A DNA stretch of 64,000 nt from Candidatus Methylobacter oryzae (GTDB lineage: Bacteria; Pseudomonadota; Gammaproteobacteria; Methylococcales; Methylomonadaceae): contig CAMAUL010000001.1 of the NCBI GenBank assembly GCA_945861405.1, positions 62,001 to 126,000 on the forward strand. Reading direction: 5' to 3'. A model generated the notes under the pieces. That model saw only the letters and a program-made list of their open reading frames with translations, did not search any database and was not told the DNA's origin. A program made the position numbers and the translations under genes. This document shows, piece by piece, positions 61,541 through 64,000 of the stretch. Each line of letters begins with the position of its first letter. Position 1 is the stretch's first letter.

Positions 61541-62155
61541 ATGATGAAGAAACTATTTTTTGTTGTATTAACCCTGCTCAGTTCATCCGCCTACGCGGAG
61601 GTTTTTAAATGCCAGCTGGATTCGGGTAAAACGGTTTATCAGCCCACGCCCTGCGAAGCCGCAGTAAAACAGCAAACCATTGAGATCCAAAAACCAGACC
61701 CGCGCAAAATCGCCGAAGAAAAAGCCAAGCTAAAGGCCTGGGAAGAAGACTATGCAAAACGGGAAGAAGCCAGAATAAAGGTCGAAAAAGAGCAGCAAAT
61801 AGAACTGGATAGAAGAGCATCGGTCGAGGCGCTGAAAAAAAGCGCGGAATACCAACAGCAGCAGGCCTATGAGGCCAAGCGGCAGGCAGATGCATTGGAG
61901 CGGCAAAGCACGCAGCCCATCTACCAGCCTTATCAGTTTTATCCTTCCTATCCGACTTATCAATCGATTCCGACTTTGCCCACTTTACCCCCTGTAATGT
62001 CTTTACCCCCGCCTGTGTCGCCTTTTCCTACTGCCCAACCATTCCCGACTTATCCATCATCAGTACCCCATCAGCACAATATTAAAGAAAAAACCGGCAA
62101 AGATACTGACGGCAACAATGACGACTCGAACTCATTATTAAGAGGATATAGATGA
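61541..62155 (+). CDS. DUF4124 periplasmic protein with coiled coil
   Basis: 204 residues from ATG 61541. Signal peptide MMKKLFFVVLTLLSSSAYA, then the DUF4124 core EVFKCQLDSGKTVYQPTPCE (two Cys). Residues about 50-125 are a Lys/Glu/Gln-rich coiled coil (KIAEEKAKLKAWEEDYAKRE). After that comes a Pro/Tyr/Gln-rich low-complexity stretch (PYQFYPSYPTYQSIPTLPTL) and an acidic Asn/Asp-rich tail. Exported; function of the family is unknown. The longer frame upstream lacks a signal. Confidence 0.8.
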   Translation: MMKKLFFVVLTLLSSSAYAEVFKCQLDSGKTVYQPTPCEAAVKQQTIEIQKPDPRKIAEEKAKLKAWEEDYAKREEARIKVEKEQQIELDRRASVEALKKSAEYQQQQAYEAKRQADALERQSTQPIYQPYQFYPSYPTYQSIPTLPTLPPVMSLPPPVSPFPTAQPFPTYPSSVPHQHNIKEKTGKDTDGNNDDSNSLLRGYR

Positions 62156-62267
62156 TTGTTAAGCATCACCCCGAAGCCAGACATCATTAACCTCGCGTCA
62201 CTCGGTAGATTATTCAAAATAAACTACAATAGGCGCTACACAAACCATCAATCAACAAGCGAGACCT

Positions 62268-63257
62268 ATGGGCTCTAACACAAAAACAATAAAATCCTTA
62301 GCCGTACTGTGCAGCGGCGGCGACAGCCCCGGCATGAATTCGGCAATACGTTCGGTGGTCAGGACAGCTATCGGTCTGGGCATTAACGTTTACGGTATCT
62401 ATAAAGGTTACTCCGGCTTGCTGGAGGGCAATATCCAAAAGCTCAGCCTGTCCTCGGTCGGCAACATCATCCAGCGCGGCGGCACCATACTCGACACCTC
62501 GCGTTGCCTGGAGTTTCACACCCCCGGAATCAGGCAGGAAGCCGCGCACATTTTAGCCAGAAAACAGATTGACGGCTTGATTGTGATCGGCGGCAACGGT
62601 TCTTTTGCCGGGGCGATGACCTTGCATCGGGAACACGACATTCCGGTGATCGGCATACCCGGCACCATCGACAATGACATTTCCGGCACCGAATACACCA
62701 TCGGTTTCAATACCGCAGTGCAGACCGCCGTCAATGCGGTAGACAACATCAGGGATACCGCTTCGTCGCATGCGCGAACCTTTTTGGTCGAAGTCATGGG
62801 CCGCAAGTCATCCTTTATTGCGTTGCAGGTCGGCGTCTGCACCGGCGCCGAGCATGTGGTGCTGTCCAACCAAGCGGTCGATTACCAGAAAATTGTCAAC
62901 GGCATTAACAAAGGCACGGAGCGGGGCAAAACCTCATCGATTATCATCGTCGCCGAAGGCGAAAAAGCCGGTTTGTCCTACGAAATAAAAGACACGCTGA
63001 TGAAAAAGTACAATCTCAGCGTCCACGCCTGCATTTTGGGTCATATCCAACGCGGCGGCAGCCCCACCGCAACGGATCGCCTGATTGCCTCGAACATGGG
63101 ATATGCCGCTGTGCGGGCTCTTGTTCATGGGCAGCGAGCTCACGTCACCGCTTTTAATAAAGGCGCTATTGAAATGGTTCCGTTATCGGCCTGTCTGGAA
63201 GGAAAAAATGAGTCTACCGATGCGCAGCTTGAATTAATCCGCGCTTTGGCGATTTAA
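62268..63257 (+). CDS. pfkA: 6-phosphofructokinase, PfkA family
   Basis: 329 residues. Motifs: CSGGDSPGMNSAIR (15-28), GGNGSFAGA (108-116), PGTIDNDISGTEYTIGF (131-147) with the catalytic Asp135, and EVMGRKSSFIALQ. Gly at 111 and Gly at 132 (PGTIDND, not PKTIDND) fit the ATP-using type rather than the pyrophosphate-using type common in methanotrophs. N110 replaces the Asp of the usual GGDGS loop, which helps bind Mg-ATP; some other families also carry Asn here. Followed by pyk, so glycolytic genes cluster. The GGNGS change makes the phosphoryl donor uncertain. Confidence 0.88.
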   Translation: MGSNTKTIKSLAVLCSGGDSPGMNSAIRSVVRTAIGLGINVYGIYKGYSGLLEGNIQKLSLSSVGNIIQRGGTILDTSRCLEFHTPGIRQEAAHILARKQIDGLIVIGGNGSFAGAMTLHREHDIPVIGIPGTIDNDISGTEYTIGFNTAVQTAVNAVDNIRDTASSHARTFLVEVMGRKSSFIALQVGVCTGAEHVVLSNQAVDYQKIVNGINKGTERGKTSSIIIVAEGEKAGLSYEIKDTLMKKYNLSVHACILGHIQRGGSPTATDRLIASNMGYAAVRALVHGQRAHVTAFNKGAIEMVPLSACLEGKNESTDAQLELIRALAI

Positions 63258-63314
63258 CTAGTCCAAACTGAAAATCAGGATTTAACCATCAAGGGTAACT
63301 GGGCATAGATAAAT

Positions 63315-63428
63315 GGAACACGGATGACACAGATTGAACGGATAAGCACTGATTTAAAAGCGCATACAAACTTGGCTTTGGCTTTTAAAAATCCGCGTAA
63401 ATCAGTCCAATCCGCGTCATCCGTGTTC
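63315..63428. repeat. GAACACGGATGAC palindromic repeat
   Basis: Imperfect arms GAACACGGATGACACAGATT (63316 on) and AATCCGCGTCATCCGTGTTC (63409-63428). Followed by CTATTAATCATAACTACCGC, the mirror of the flank before the copies at 32282 and 45708. It lies between pfkA and pyk. Confidence 0.8.
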
Positions 63429-63485
63429 TATTAATCATAACTACCGCTAAATAGTTGCCAAACAACAACCAACAAGGACACCCAA

Positions 63486-64000
63486 ATGCCTATCCATGTC
63501 AACATGCCCCATCTATCCAGCCGCAAGACAAAAATCATTGCCACGCTGGGCCCGGCTTCGGACACACCTGAGGTTATCTACAACCTTATTAAGGCAGGCG
63601 TCAATGTTTTCAGGTTGAACATGTCCCACGGTGAGCATGAAAGCCACCGCAAGCTGTATCAGATCATCAGGGAATCGGCCGAAGCCTTGCATCAGCCCAT
63701 AGCCATTTTTGCCGACCTTTGCGGCCCCAAAATTAGAACCGGGCGATTTAAAAACGGCAGTATCCTTATTAAAACAGGCGACCGTGTTGTGGTAACGGTG
63801 CGGGACGTACTCGGCGAAGAAAACCTTATCCCCTGCCAATACCACGCCTTGGCCGATGATGTCTCAGCGGGAGATCGCATCCTGCTGGACGACGGCAAAT
63901 TCGAGCTCAAAGTCATTGCAAAAGACGCGCAGGACATCAGCTGCGAAGTCATTTACGGCGGCGAGTTAAAAAACAACAAGGGCATCAACCTGCCCGGCGT
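63486..64000 (+). CDS. pyk: Pyruvate kinase, N-terminal part (runs off window)
   Basis: 171 codons from ATG 63486 (AAGGA seven bases ahead) to the window edge. SRKTKIIATLGPASDTPEVI, AGVNVFRLNMSHGEHESH and FADLCGPKIRTGRF give the catalytic Arg, Asn and Asp/Lys regions of the first TIM-barrel half, then the B domain (RDVLGEENLIPCQYHALADD; ILLDDGKFELKV). It converts PEP and ADP to pyruvate and ATP. Cys stands where most pyruvate kinases have Gln (DLQGPKIR). The rest of the gene is outside. Confidence 0.93.
   Translation, partial: MPIHVNMPHLSSRKTKIIATLGPASDTPEVIYNLIKAGVNVFRLNMSHGEHESHRKLYQIIRESAEALHQPIAIFADLCGPKIRTGRFKNGSILIKTGDRVVVTVRDVLGEENLIPCQYHALADDVSAGDRILLDDGKFELKVIAKDAQDISCEVIYGGELKNNKGINLPG

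Overview
The window reads as part of the chromosome of a gammaproteobacterium, and a type I methanotroph or close relative (Methylococcales) is my best guess. The pointers are a fructose-bisphosphate aldolase close to the E. coli form, the ubiG-mupP-yciK gene order known from pseudomonads, a RegB/RegA redox pair, a TonB system beside a copper-type outer membrane receptor, and intergenic spaces crowded with small palindromic repeats. The taxon is inferred; no rRNA or tRNA gene is visible to confirm it.

Layout. 1-1.5 kb: one end of a Tn7-like transposon (tnsA and the start of tnsB, leftward). 1.8-2.5 kb: a DUF4160/DUF2442-HTH pair. 2.9-9.4 kb: a methyltransferase, an outer membrane protein, a PilZ protein, then the leftward cluster ubiG-mupP-yciK-sufT, and fbaA. 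9.8-12.0 kb: cstA with its small YbdD-type partner. 12.1-12.7 kb: a wrecked toxin-antitoxin pair cut by a nested palindrome. 12.9-18.0 kb: a visibly GC-richer island with a LuxR regulator, a TPR plus beta-barrel outer membrane protein (Slam-like layout) and a large exported repeat protein. 18.3-18.8 kb: an intact toxin-antitoxin pair. 19.1-23.1 kb: ilvI-ilvH-(Uma2)-ilvC. 23.4-26.8 kb: DUF2797, moaED, moaC, lpxD. 27-33.9 kb: RegBA, msrA, hslO, a lipoprotein, a peroxiredoxin and an AP2-like protein. 33.9-38.9 kb: kup and two tandem nhaD antiporters.

39.1-55.2 kb is one long leftward array: three TonB-dependent receptors (one with the CxxxM and HxM copper ligands of the OprC/NosA family), a lipoprotein beta-propeller with Cys/His clusters, an ABC exporter with two DUF3526-type permeases, a DedA protein, and tonB-exbB-exbD. 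I read it as a probable copper or metal acquisition locus. A near-identical 21-bp motif lies upstream of the two receptor transcription units.

55.5-64 kb: aroG, a ThiS-ThiG fusion, trmB, a frameshifted vapC with vapB, a FitAB-type pair, queG, a DUF4124 protein, pfkA and the start of pyk.

The strongest cross-cutting theme is repeats. At least five families of hairpin-forming elements occupy the gaps. Two of them sit in frame inside genes (sufT and an ABC permease), and a larger nested palindrome truncates a toxin gene.
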